A stretch of DNA of 64,000 nucleotides from Nitrospirota bacterium (GTDB taxonomy: Bacteria; Nitrospirota; Thermodesulfovibrionia; Thermodesulfovibrionales; Magnetobacteriaceae), in the NCBI GenBank assembly GCA_015233725.1, contig JADFXD010000003.1, forward strand, positions 1 through 64,000, written 5' to 3'. Made by a program: the position numbers and the translations under genes. This document shows positions 49,394 to 58,398 of the stretch, in pieces; position 1 is the first letter of the stretch, and the number at the start of each line of letters is the position of its first letter. The notes beneath the pieces are model-generated. The model did no database searches. It was not told the DNA's origin and saw only the letters and a list, made by a program, of their open reading frames with translations.

Positions 49394-52032
49394 ATCTCTA
49401 TCCTAAACTCGCACCACTGACCGATATTTCTTACAGTAATGCTGCCTTTCATACCCTTCTCTATGATAATCCTGGCAATGTATAAACCAAGCCCTGTCCC
49501 TCTTGATTTATGTTTGGTCGTAAAATATGGGTCAAATATCTTGCTAATAATGTCCTTACTCACTCCACCACCGTTGTCCATGATAGTTATCACTATCTTG
49601 CCATTGTCAAGGTCTCTGTATGTCTTTATTTTGATGGTGCCGTTAGTAATACCACGATCTTCAAACACATCCTTAATGTTTGTCAATATGTTCAGGATGA
49701 CTTGAGAAAACTCATTAGTTAAAAGATTTGCTGTCAGTTCTTCATCAAACTCCCTATATATTATAACACCCTGAAGTTTAAATGCCCCTTTTATAAGCGA
49801 TAGCGCGTTGTTTATCTCCTCTGAGAGCCTGCATTGCGTTTTCTGTGAGGTATTCATATAATAATTTCTGAATTTGTCTATGGTGTCTGATAATCCCATC
49901 AGTTCGTTCATAATGGCCTTGATATTTTCGTTCAAATACTCATCATTCAACTCTCTTTGTAAATACGCTTCTTTTATGTCTTGCGCTAAAAGACCTATTA
50001 CAGTCAGTGGTTGTCGCCATTGATGGGCAATATTAACCAACAACTCACCCATTGCTATGTGCCTGGATTGTTCATACATTAATTGGTCTTTCTCTCTGTT
50101 CTTTTCGACTTCTTCCGACACCCTTTTCCTAAGATCAACTGTGAGTTCTCTTAATTCTTCCTCTATACGTATTTGTTCTGTTATGTCCCTTGATATTATA
50201 CACAGCATCTTACGCCCTTTATATGTAAAAGTGCTTAAACTTATCGCTACAGTAAATATTGTTCCATCCTTTTTCTTGTGTAATCTACGATTTACCCTTG
50301 CACTTCCTGTGGCCCTAGCAGTCTCTACAGCTTGTAAGGTTCTTTCAGGTTCAGCCGTTACAATCATTGTATTCCTCCCAATCATTTCTTCTTTGCTGTA
50401 CCCGTAAAGATTGCTCCAGGCATCATTGGCATCTATATACTCAAACGTCTCTGCATCAGAAAGGAATATAGCGTCATTTTCATACATAAAGAGCAGTCTG
50501 TATTTCTCCTCACTTTCCTGCAATACCTTTTCCATTGCCTTGCGTTCAGATATGTCCTCTAATAATGTCACAAAATACTTGACTGACCTATCTTCATTAC
50601 GTCTGCAATTTACCCAAAGTTTTGTATATAATATGCTGCCATCCTTTCGGACAAAGCGCTTTTCCAGCTCGTAGCCATCCATATCCCCTTTGAGTACTTG
50701 ATTGAACAAGACTAAATCAGATTCTATGTCTTCTCTATGTGTGATTTTAACCCACGTCATCTTCGTTAGTTCTTCTTTTGAATATCCGAGCATCTCACAC
50801 AGTCTATGATTTACATCTATCCACCCTTTCTCAACGGATGTTATGGCTATGCCAATGGTGCTAAAATCAAATACGGCATGTAACTGTTGCTCTCTCTCTA
50901 ATAATTCAACCTCAGCCTCTAATCTTTTCTGTGAAGCTATTAGACTTGTTGCCATCTCATTAAAAGACCTTGATAAAAACCCCACTTCGTCATCGGAAGT
51001 AATAGTATTTACTATTTTAGATGTATCACCTTCTTTTATTTTTCTTGCTGCATCTGTAAGTCTAACAATGGGAGAGGTTATTGAACGGGAGACTATATAC
51101 GATACTATCATGACTATTATCATTATGAAAACGGTAAACCATACATAGAGTTTACGTATATCAGAAAGGTGAAAAAATGCCTCGTCACTGTCTATCTTGA
51201 CTACTAATCCCCAATCTGTTTCCTTGATATACCTTGTTGTTGCTATAATGTTTTTCCCTCTATAGTCAACAGCGTTGTAGAATGTATGTTCTTTTTTCAG
51301 TAATGCCTGTGTCATAATTATTTCTGTGCTTTTTTTGGGGACTGTAGTTCTTAGAGCTGACTTTGGATCAAATCTCGGAGGGACTATAAAAAGTGCATCT
51401 CCGTTTTTATCCCTTCTTGCGATGGTAGTTTCGGCCGTTTTCCCAAATCCCTCATAAATCTTTGTTCTAACTTCAAGCGACTTATTTGTCAGCTCTATCA
51501 CCAATACGCCTAATATCCTCCCCTCATGTAGCAGAGGACATGAAAGGTAAGACAATACCTCATCTTTACTGTTGAGGGAGAAAACATCCATTGAGTAGCC
51601 ATTCTTCCCCCTGATAAAGTATTCTTCTCCTGAAAGGTCTCTGCCGTTGTATGAGGCATTTGTAGATGCAACCACCCTTCCGTCCTGGTTTAGTATAGAG
51701 ACTTCTCTAATATCCTTTATAGCTGCCTTTACTTCTGACAGAAATCCTATCATTATCTCCTGTTGCGATCTTTCACCTGTCTTCATATAGTTATCAAGCG
51801 CCACACGCATCGTAGGTCTGCTCGTTATGATATCCATCCTCTCTATATTCCGGGCTATGTAGCCTTCTACCCTGCCTTTTTGAAGATTGGCAACAGCATT
51901 TAATTTGTTGTTGACCTCTTCAATAATAATTGCCTTCGTATGATAGTACGATACAATGCTAACGGCACAGAGCGGCACTATGCACATCAGCATCAATACA
52001 ATATTGGCCTTTTTAGATATCTTCATAAGCAC
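49390..52032 (-). CDS. Membrane sensor histidine kinase, dCACHE-HAMP-PAS-PAS
   Basis: The 880-residue kinase has a membrane helix (about 8-30), a periplasmic double-CACHE domain (about 35-275) and a second membrane helix (about 282-304). HAMP (305-358), a coiled segment and two PAS domains (about 380-500 and 505-630) follow. The kinase core has NIAHQWRQPLTVIGLLAQDI (phospho-His), NILTNIKDV, DNGGGV and FTTKHKSRGTGLGLY. The C-terminal half is closely related to the kinase at 45480-46961. Its cognate regulator gene seems deleted, so it is an orphan or uses another regulator. Perfect 30-bp inverted repeats flank it. Confidence 0.93.
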   Translation of the reverse strand: MLMKISKKANIVLMLMCIVPLCAVSIVSYYHTKAIIIEEVNNKLNAVANLQKGRVEGYIARNIERMDIITSRPTMRVALDNYMKTGERSQQEIMIGFLSEVKAAIKDIREVSILNQDGRVVASTNASYNGRDLSGEEYFIRGKNGYSMDVFSLNSKDEVLSYLSCPLLHEGRILGVLVIELTNKSLEVRTKIYEGFGKTAETTIARRDKNGDALFIVPPRFDPKSALRTTVPKKSTEIIMTQALLKKEHTFYNAVDYRGKNIIATTRYIKETDWGLVVKIDSDEAFFHLSDIRKLYVWFTVFIMIIVMIVSYIVSRSITSPIVRLTDAARKIKEGDTSKIVNTITSDDEVGFLSRSFNEMATSLIASQKRLEAEVELLEREQQLHAVFDFSTIGIAITSVEKGWIDVNHRLCEMLGYSKEELTKMTWVKITHREDIESDLVLFNQVLKGDMDGYELEKRFVRKDGSILYTKLWVNCRRNEDRSVKYFVTLLEDISERKAMEKVLQESEEKYRLLFMYENDAIFLSDAETFEYIDANDAWSNLYGYSKEEMIGRNTMIVTAEPERTLQAVETARATGSARVNRRLHKKKDGTIFTVAISLSTFTYKGRKMLCIISRDITEQIRIEEELRELTVDLRKRVSEEVEKNREKDQLMYEQSRHIAMGELLVNIAHQWRQPLTVIGLLAQDIKEAYLQRELNDEYLNENIKAIMNELMGLSDTIDKFRNYYMNTSQKTQCRLSEEINNALSLIKGAFKLQGVIIYREFDEELTANLLTNEFSQVILNILTNIKDVFEDRGITNGTIKIKTYRDLDNGKIVITIMDNGGGVSKDIISKIFDPYFTTKHKSRGTGLGLYIARIIIEKGMKGSITVRNIGQWCEFRIEI

Positions 52033-52078
52033 CTCTCTGCTTTTGTGTCATAAGCTTTAGAATCAGTTCCACATTTAC

Positions 52079-52108
52079 TAAGTACCTGCCCATAATTAAT
52101 TATATACA
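52079..52108 (-). repeat. 30-bp inverted repeat, right copy
   Basis: A perfect reverse complement of 49299-49328, located 46 bases upstream of the kinase start. Bases 52109-52299 show no gene I can support; they contain one GC-rich stretch of unknown origin (52190-52285). Confidence 0.95.
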
Positions 52109-52299
52109 CGCAAGAGGGAGAGAAATTTGAAAAGTTATCCTTTATAAGTCCTTTATTTTCATCTCCCTATTGTATCATGCCTATCGGGAAAAAGTGAACA
52201 CGCACGCGAGAGCTGTCTCCAGCAGTTGGACGGATTGCCGTGGAATAAGGTACACGGAGCTACGACCACAGCCCCCTCCTGTTTATTTTATGGCAGAAA

Positions 52300-52490
52300 A
52301 TTTATTTACACAAAATTATGTCGTTTTTTTGTACAATATATCCTGAGTGTCACCATATAAAGGCAGAGGGCGATATTGTGCTACAGACTGACATCAAGGG
52401 GCTCAGACCTATCCCGGACCAACCCTGTCTGATGACATTGTGACAAAGACGACAGATAGATACAGACAAATATTGGAGATTTTAACTTAG
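52300..52490 (+). pseudogene. purC remnant with large internal deletion
   Basis: The promoter region (TTTACACAAAATTATG, then GTACAATAT) and the first ~16 codons of purC (GATATTGTGCTACAGACTG, ACATCAAGGGGCT) are joined to the last ~27 codons (CAGACCTATCC through CAGATACAGACAAATATTGG). The start codon is lost and the junction is out of frame. The deletion endpoints in intact purC share GGGCT-n-AG, so the join lies at short homology. About 750 bp are missing. Confidence 0.88.
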
Positions 52491-52498
52491 GTAATATT

Positions 52499-54223
52499 AT
52501 GGAAAAGAAACTCAACATGGTATGTGGCTGGTGCAAAAAGATAAGGGCTGATAACGTCAACTGGCAGACCGTAGAGGAGTTCTTCGCCTCCAGCGGCCTT
52601 GGCGATACAACGCACGGGATGTGTCCCGATTGCTCCGAAAAGATATTCCAAAAGAGGGTGTATCTCGAGAGCTACCAAAACATCTGTAAGGTGATCAGCT
52701 CCAGCATCTCCCTCAAGGAGGTGCTTAACCTCATCGTGACAAACGTGGTAAAGGTCATGAACGTCAAGGCATGTCTGTTGAGGCTGATAAACAAGAAGTC
52801 GAGGACCCTGGACGTTGCCGCCTACTTTGGTCTCAGCGACGAGTACGTAAACAAGGGCTCTGTCGGGATCGACAAGAGCGTAGAGGACGCCCTATCGGGT
52901 AACCCCGTGTCGGTGTACGACATAACCCTCGATGAAAACTCCAAGTACCACAAGGCGGCAGTGCATGAGGGCATCCGCAGCATCGTCTCCATCCCGCTGA
53001 GGTTTAAGGACGAAATCATTGGCGTCTTGAGGATGTACATATCGGAGCCGCGCGACTATACCGAGGAAGACCTCAAGTTCGTCTCTGCCATAGCCGAACA
53101 GGCAGCCATCGCGATAATGAACGCAACGGTCTTTGAGACCATCGTCTCTCGGGAAAAGAGATACCTGAGCCTATTTCAGGAGATATCCAAGGCGGTCAGC
53201 TCCTCGCTTAACCTCGAGGAGGTACTCAGCATGATAGTAAGAAAGATACCAGAGGCAATGCAGGTAAAGGCCGCCAATATCAAACTCGTTGACGATAAAT
53301 CAAAAAAGATAAAGCTGGCCGCCTCCTTTGGCCTCAGCGATAAGTTCCTGGCAAAGGACCCCGTCACAGAGGGTATAAATATATCAGAGGCGTTGAGCCA
53401 TCTGTACAAGCAGACCTCGTCTCTGCCCTTTCTCAAGGAACAAGACATGCACCTGCTCGATGGCCTGAGCTATGTCCCCGAGACCATCTACGACGCAACA
53501 ACAGACCCAAGGATACTAAACAAGAAAGACATGATCGATGAGGGCATAAAAAGCATCCTCACCGTCCCCATAATAGTCAGACACAAGTTGATAGGCGTCC
53601 TTAAGCTCTTTTCAGGATGGTACAGGAATTTCACGGAACAGGAGATCGATTTTGCCGCCTCACTGGCTGCCCAATGCGGTATAGCAATAGAAAACGCCAG
53701 GATGTATGAACAGAGATACGTCGAACTGACGTACCTTAAAACCCTGCAGGAGACGACAAAACTCCTGAGTAAGACAACGGATTTCCACGAAATCCTGAGA
53801 CTCATAGTGCGCAAGATACCAGAGATAACGCACACCAAGGCAACAACCATCAGGCTCATCGATCCCAATACCAAGCAGTTAGAGCTGATGGCCTCCTCCG
53901 GGCTTAGTCAGAACTACCTCGCCAGAGGGAGTGTGGTCTTTGAGGAGAGCGTAAAGTTGGCCCTCAGCGGTAAACCGGTGGCTATCTACGACGCCACAAA
54001 TGACCCACGCATCATCTATAACAAAGAGGCCGCAAAGGAAGGGATCAAGAGTATGCTTGTCGTCCCCCTGATGCTCTATGACGAGGTCATAGGCGTGCTG
54101 AGGATGCTGACAGACCAACACAGGGTCTTTACACAGCAAGAGATAGACTTTGCCATGGCCCTCGCCGAGGAGGCCGCAATCGCTATTGAAAAGACCAGAT
54201 TTCACACAAAAGCCACTACATAG
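52499..54223 (+). CDS. Triple-GAF sensor protein with N-terminal zinc-ribbon-like motif
   Basis: The first ~45 residues have a CGWCKKIR and a CPDC pair around a conserved W-x4-E-F segment, a small zinc-binding-like module often seen fused to PAS/GAF sensors. Three GAF domains follow (about 60-205, 225-400 and 415-570), each ending with the (E)-Q-E-I/D-FA-x-LA-x(2)-A-A-I-A-I pattern. No kinase, cyclase or DNA-binding domain is present, so it is a ligand or redox sensor acting through another protein. It starts 8 bases after the purC remnant and is followed 11 bases later by the ubiA-family gene. Confidence 0.85.
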   Translation: MEKKLNMVCGWCKKIRADNVNWQTVEEFFASSGLGDTTHGMCPDCSEKIFQKRVYLESYQNICKVISSSISLKEVLNLIVTNVVKVMNVKACLLRLINKKSRTLDVAAYFGLSDEYVNKGSVGIDKSVEDALSGNPVSVYDITLDENSKYHKAAVHEGIRSIVSIPLRFKDEIIGVLRMYISEPRDYTEEDLKFVSAIAEQAAIAIMNATVFETIVSREKRYLSLFQEISKAVSSSLNLEEVLSMIVRKIPEAMQVKAANIKLVDDKSKKIKLAASFGLSDKFLAKDPVTEGINISEALSHLYKQTSSLPFLKEQDMHLLDGLSYVPETIYDATTDPRILNKKDMIDEGIKSILTVPIIVRHKLIGVLKLFSGWYRNFTEQEIDFAASLAAQCGIAIENARMYEQRYVELTYLKTLQETTKLLSKTTDFHEILRLIVRKIPEITHTKATTIRLIDPNTKQLELMASSGLSQNYLARGSVVFEESVKLALSGKPVAIYDATNDPRIIYNKEAAKEGIKSMLVVPLMLYDEVIGVLRMLTDQHRVFTQQEIDFAMALAEEAAIAIEKTRFHTKATT

Positions 54224-54234
54224 GAATAACCACA

Positions 54235-55101
54235 ATGCCAACCCTGACAGCACTCAACAAAATAACCGCATACCTGAAAATGATAAAGTTCTCCCACAGC
54301 ATATTTGCCCTACCCTTTGCCTTTACCGCGGCCATATTAGCAGCCAATGGGTTGCCGTCCTTAAGGCAGGGGCTGTGGATAGCCGTTGCTATGGTTGGCG
54401 CACGTTCGGCGGCTATGGGACTCAACAGAGTCGTCGATAGAAAGATAGACGCCCTCAATCCACGCACCAGCGCCCGCGAGCTGCCCACTGGCGCTATAAG
54501 CGTCACGGATGCCAGGCTGTTTGTTGCTTTATCGACGATGGTGTTTGTCGCTGCGGCGTACATGCTAAACCCTCTATGCCTTAAGCTATCGCCACTGGCC
54601 ATAGGGATCATCTTTTTCTACTCATACACAAAGAGGTTTACGTGGGTGTGTCACCTCGTCCTTGGGGTGGCCATTGCGCTGGCGCCTCTGGGGGCGTGGA
54701 TTGCAATCAGGGGGGAGTTGTCGTATCAGATACTGCCTCTGGTTGTTGCGGTTGTCTTCTGGCTTGCCGGGTTTGATACCATCTATGGACTACAGGATAT
54801 AGACTTCGATAAGTCTCACGGCCTATACTCCATCCCTCAGCGCTTTGGCGTGCACAGGGCATTGATCATTGCCAGGGGCTTTCATGTGGTCTCGTGCCTG
54901 TTGCTGGCGCTCACGGGTGTTGTCTTTCACCTGGGGGTTGTTTACTATGCGGGGCTGGTTGCCGTGGCCCTGTTCTTCTGGTACGAGCACGCCATCATAA
55001 GCAGGGATGACTTAACCAGGATCAATATAGCCTTCTTTAACGCAAACGGCTACATAAGTCTGACCGTCTTTGTCTTTGTCCTGATAGAAAAATCCTTGTA
55101 A
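54235..55101 (+). CDS. UbiA-family prenyltransferase (UbiA/MqnP-like)
   Basis: An integral membrane prenyltransferase of 288 residues with about eight hydrophobic helices. The first Asp-rich motif is NRVVDRKIDALNPRT (about 64-78) and the second DTIYGLQDIDFDK (about 180-192), both typical of 4-hydroxybenzoate polyprenyltransferase-like proteins. In anaerobes with the futalosine pathway, such proteins act as MqnP in menaquinone synthesis, which is likely here but cannot be separated from UbiA by sequence alone. It is probably co-transcribed with the GAF gene. Confidence 0.92.
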   Translation: MPTLTALNKITAYLKMIKFSHSIFALPFAFTAAILAANGLPSLRQGLWIAVAMVGARSAAMGLNRVVDRKIDALNPRTSARELPTGAISVTDARLFVALSTMVFVAAAYMLNPLCLKLSPLAIGIIFFYSYTKRFTWVCHLVLGVAIALAPLGAWIAIRGELSYQILPLVVAVVFWLAGFDTIYGLQDIDFDKSHGLYSIPQRFGVHRALIIARGFHVVSCLLLALTGVVFHLGVVYYAGLVAVALFFWYEHAIISRDDLTRINIAFFNANGYISLTVFVFVLIEKSL

Positions 55102-55221
55102 GAAGAAAGAAAAAAAAGGGGAGCGGCGCTGCCTTCTTTACCGCTCAAGGCACGCTCCTGGTTCTTTGCCGCTCAAGGCACGCTCCTGGTTCTTTACCGC
55201 CCTCTTTTTTTCTTCTTCTCT
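55102..55221. repeat. GC-rich repeat, type B, with an internal 28-bp tandem duplication
   Basis: An A/G tract and GGGGAGCGGCGCTGCC are followed by two tandem 28-bp units (TTCTTTACCGCTCAAGG, CACGCTCCTGG) and the start of a third, then a CT-rich tail. It lies between convergent genes. Confidence 0.85.
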
Positions 55222-55224
55222 CTC

Positions 55225-56304
55225 CTATAGCAACTGCAGGGCTGCCTCTGTGACTTCCTCCGGGGTGATAGAGACCAGACATTGCACGCCTATCTTGCAG
55301 GGGGGTGTGTAGCCAAATCTCGTGCAGGGGCTACAGCTCAGACCGGCGTTTATCACCCTGTGCCTCTTGCCACGAGGGGCCCACTTGAGCTGTATCCCTG
55401 AGCCAAAGAGCGAAACCGTCGGCGTACCCACACCCACCGCTATGTGCAACAGACCAGAATCGGCGCTTATCAACACCCTCGACAACCTCAACACCGACGC
55501 ACTCTGCACGAGGGTCGTCCTGCCGGTGAGATCGATGCTCCTGCCACAGCGCTTTACGATCTCAACGGCGTCGGCCTTGTCCGAGGCTGCCCCCACGATC
55601 ACCGGGATGTAACCCCTGTCGCTGAGGTTGCTGGCGACCTTGCCGTAGTTATGCCCTCCCCACCTCCGCTCCCTCACCGAGGCGCCAGGAAAGATCGCCA
55701 CAAGCCTATCCAGTTCAACCTCCGGCAACGACAACACACCTGCAATGTCCGCATCAAGCTCGATAAATGGCGCGCCATGATCAAAGGTGAACGGTTGCCC
55801 TGTCAGGGGGGCGATCAGGTTTGCAAAGAGCACGGCCTCGTATTCGTCGTGGCTGTAAACCGCCCTGTGGTTAAAGAGCGTGCCGCGGTTGTTGGTGTCA
55901 AACCCCAGTCTGATGGGTGCCCGCGTTAAAGCCGATACGATGGCCGAAAGACAGTGCCACTGCTCCGTGTCGATCACAACGTCGTAGTGGTTGCCCAGGC
56001 ACCTGATCAAATCAATCCCTCTGTCGTAGAGGTAGGTACGGCTTACGGCGGCACTCATGACGAAGACGCCGGCATTTCTGCCCTCGCACAGGACATCGAT
56101 CGATGCCCCCGGAAGTGCCTGCTTTACATGGCTAATGCTCGGCAGCAACAGGACGGCGTCACCGATCCCTCCTGGGCGTATAAACAACACGTTTCGCATG
56201 TTCGTTGGCGACCCCTTGCGTCCCCTTGCAAGCCTGCGGGTCAGAGGCACCAGCGGTCTGCCAATTGCGGCGTCGAGCCTCTTTAAAAGCTCTGTCCTAT
56301 TCAT
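55225..56304 (-). CDS. Glycosyltransferase family 9 (heptosyltransferase-like)
   Basis: The 359-residue protein has the GT9 N-terminal loop LFIRPGGIGDAVLLLPS and the C-terminal donor-site series VGAASDKADA, SADSGLLHIAVGVGTPTVSLFG and a Cys-rich end (SCSPCTRFGYTPPCKIG), as in lipopolysaccharide heptosyltransferases. It would add a heptose or related sugar to the lipid A core at the inner membrane, supporting a diderm envelope. The acceptor is unknown. The gene stands alone, convergent with the ubiA-family gene. Confidence 0.9.
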   Translation of the reverse strand: MNRTELLKRLDAAIGRPLVPLTRRLARGRKGSPTNMRNVLFIRPGGIGDAVLLLPSISHVKQALPGASIDVLCEGRNAGVFVMSAAVSRTYLYDRGIDLIRCLGNHYDVVIDTEQWHCLSAIVSALTRAPIRLGFDTNNRGTLFNHRAVYSHDEYEAVLFANLIAPLTGQPFTFDHGAPFIELDADIAGVLSLPEVELDRLVAIFPGASVRERRWGGHNYGKVASNLSDRGYIPVIVGAASDKADAVEIVKRCGRSIDLTGRTTLVQSASVLRLSRVLISADSGLLHIAVGVGTPTVSLFGSGIQLKWAPRGKRHRVINAGLSCSPCTRFGYTPPCKIGVQCLVSITPEEVTEAALQLL

Positions 56305-56511
56305 AAGAAGAAGAAAAGAAGCAGTTGATTGTGATACTACCGTATCTATAACACATCGCCTGTATTATACCATAAGGGCACCATGCATAAGGCTCTTGCT
56401 ATTTTCATGCGCGGGGGCTATTTTTTTTAAAGGTTGATAAAACATCACCATAGTCAATAATTTGACACTGTGGGGGGGCTTGGCTGATAAAGTGTTTCAT
56501 TTTCTTTGTTG

Positions 56512-56541
56512 TTTATCTATGGGTACGTTATTTGATATAAT
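56512..56541 (+). promoter_or_regulatory. Promoter region of the flagellar operon
   Basis: A perfect TATAAT (56536-56541) with an extended TGA context is preceded 18 bases upstream by TTTATC. CTATGGGTACGT (56517-56528) matches the element before cheY. No FliA-type GCCGATAA is seen. Bases 56305-56511 show no gene. Confidence 0.5.
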
Positions 56542-56587
56542 AGAATTAAATGAGTTACGTTAAAGTTAGATAGGAGGGTTTGATTTA

Positions 56588-57100
56588 ATGGCTGATGAAG
56601 ATGATGCCGCAGGCGAGGGGACACAGGGGCCGGATAGTAAAAAGTCCAAGGCAAGTGTGAAGTTAATTATTATCGTTGTCGGTATCCTGTTAATTGTTGC
56701 TGGTGGAGGGTTTTTTGCATACACTAAGCTGATGGGTAAGAAAGATGGCGCTGGTCATGAGGGTAGCGCTGGCCACGAGGCAAGTAAGAAACAGGAGGAG
56801 GGTCCTCCTGTGCTTGTAGCGCTTGATCCCTTTGTGGTCAACCTTGTCGATAACGGGAGGTACATGAAGGTAACCATACAGGTGGAACTAGCCTCCAAGC
56901 ATGATGAGGCAAATATCAAGGACAGGGTGCCTCAGCTCAGAGACGCTATACTGTTTTTACTAAGCGGTAAGTCGTTGGAGTCGGTGTCGGGTTCTGAGGG
57001 GAAATTGCAATTGAAGGAGGAGATGTTGTTTAAGCTCAATCAGACTATCGGGAGCGAGGTTATAAAGAGCGTTTATTTTACGGATTTTGTGGTGCAATGA
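56588..57100 (+). CDS. fliL: Flagellar basal body-associated protein FliL
   Basis: A single-pass inner-membrane protein of the flagellar stator region. It has a short acidic cytoplasmic start, a hydrophobic helix (about 25-46) and a His/Gly-rich linker. The FliL periplasmic domain follows (LVALDPFVVNL, YMKVTIQVEL, RVPQLRDAILFLLSGK, and the end VYFTDFVVQ). The length of 170 residues is normal. It is the first gene of the fliLMNOPQR-flhBAF operon and overlaps fliM by 4 bases. Confidence 0.95.
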   Translation: MADEDDAAGEGTQGPDSKKSKASVKLIIIVVGILLIVAGGGFFAYTKLMGKKDGAGHEGSAGHEASKKQEEGPPVLVALDPFVVNLVDNGRYMKVTIQVELASKHDEANIKDRVPQLRDAILFLLSGKSLESVSGSEGKLQLKEEMLFKLNQTIGSEVIKSVYFTDFVVQ

Positions 57101-58068
57101 ATAAGATACTCTCACAAGACGAAATAGACGCACTGTTAAAGGGCGTCCAGGCAGGTGCCATTGAGACGGAAGCAGGAGCGGGCGAGGATATCGATGCAAA
57201 GATATATGACCTCACCAGTCAGGAACGCATCATCAGGGGCAGGATGCCTGGGCTTGAGATAGCCAATGAGCGCTTTGCCAGGTTTTTCAGAAACTCTATC
57301 TCAACCATTATAATGAAGTTTGTCGATGTCAACATCCACGGTGTTGAGATGATGAAGTTTAGCGAGTTTATGAAGACGCTGCCCCTGCCCTCCAGTATAA
57401 ATATATTCAAGATGGAGCCATTAAAGGGGTATTCGTTGTTTGTGATAAGCGCTCCGGCTGTCTTTGCCTTTGTGGAGTACTTTTTTGGGGCGACAACGGC
57501 GCGCAATACGAAATCGGAGGGCAGGTATTTCACTCCAATAGAGCAACGGATCATCAAAAAGGTAGTCAGCATGGTGCTGAAGGACTTTGCCCTTGCCTGG
57601 AGGGGCCTTGCCAACGTCCAACCCGAACACGTTGGCTCCGAGATGAACCCCCAGTTTGTCACCATTGTGACACCCACGGAGGTCATTATCAAGGTAGAGG
57701 TACACATAGAGGTGGAGGACTTCACCGGCAAGATGTATTTCTGCATACCATACTCGATCATAGAGCCCGTGAAGGAGAAGCTCTACTCGGGCATACAGGC
57801 CGAAAAGATGGAGATCGACCAGAGATGGATCAATCGACTCCGAGACATTCTCCTGGACTCCTATGTGGATGTCAGCGTGGAGCTGGGTAATATGGAACTC
57901 ACGGTGGAGGACTTGTTGAGTATGCGCATAGGGGATGTCATAAGCGTGGGGAAATCGTTGACGGATGAGCTGGTGCTGAAGATTGAGGGTATCCCGAAGT
58001 TTAAGTGTATCACGGGTGTCAGAAGAGGGGCTCAGGCAGTAAAGATATTAAGTATTATCAAGGATTAA
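57097..58068 (+). CDS. fliM: Flagellar motor switch protein FliM
   Basis: The C-ring component that binds CheY-P. The N-terminal CheY-binding motif ILSQDEIDALL (4-14) is present, then the CheC-like middle domain and a C-terminal SpoA domain (VELGNMELTVEDLLSMRIGDVI). The 323-residue length is standard. The start overlaps fliL as ATGA, and fliN follows after 12 bases. It should be the target of the CheY at 16.0 kb. Confidence 0.96.
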   Translation: MNKILSQDEIDALLKGVQAGAIETEAGAGEDIDAKIYDLTSQERIIRGRMPGLEIANERFARFFRNSISTIIMKFVDVNIHGVEMMKFSEFMKTLPLPSSINIFKMEPLKGYSLFVISAPAVFAFVEYFFGATTARNTKSEGRYFTPIEQRIIKKVVSMVLKDFALAWRGLANVQPEHVGSEMNPQFVTIVTPTEVIIKVEVHIEVEDFTGKMYFCIPYSIIEPVKEKLYSGIQAEKMEIDQRWINRLRDILLDSYVDVSVELGNMELTVEDLLSMRIGDVISVGKSLTDELVLKIEGIPKFKCITGVRRGAQAVKILSIIKD

Positions 58069-58080
58069 GGAGGCAATTGG

Positions 58081-58398
58081 ATGGAAGCGCTTAAGGCGGA
58101 TTTTCAGGAGTTTGGCATTGGAGACAGCGAAGGAGGGATGAGGGATATAAAGTTCCTCCTTGACGTACCGCTTACTGTAACGGTAGAGATAGGCAAGACA
58201 AAGATGTTGATCAACGACCTGTTGCAGTTGGGTCAGGGCTCTGTCGTGGAGCTTGACAAGCTCGCCGGCGAGCCAATGGAGATGCTCATCAACAGCAAGG
58301 TCATCGCAAGGGGCGAGGTGGTCGTCGTCAACGAAAAGTTTGGCATAAGGCTCACGGATATCGTCAGTCCCACCGACAGACTAAAGCAGCTCAAGTGA
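58081..58398 (+). CDS. fliN: Flagellar motor switch protein FliN
   Basis: A 105-residue SpoA/SpoA-like C-ring protein with LLDVPLTVTVEIGKTKM, LLQLGQGSVVELDKLAGEP and FGIRLTDIV. It has the short FliN form without a CheC domain. A strong AAGGAGG precedes the ATG by 7 bases, and its stop overlaps the fliO start by 4 bases. Confidence 0.96.
   Translation: MEALKADFQEFGIGDSEGGMRDIKFLLDVPLTVTVEIGKTKMLINDLLQLGQGSVVELDKLAGEPMEMLINSKVIARGEVVVVNEKFGIRLTDIVSPTDRLKQLK

Noticed and set aside
49299-52108. Reading the kinase segment as an ordinary insertion sequence
   Set aside because: There is no transposase and no target-site duplication that I can see; only the inverted repeats support it, so it is left as an inverted-repeat-bounded unit.
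52190-52285. A possible insertion-sequence fragment upstream of the purC remnant
   Set aside because: A short open stretch exists but shows no recognisable transposase motif or terminal repeats.
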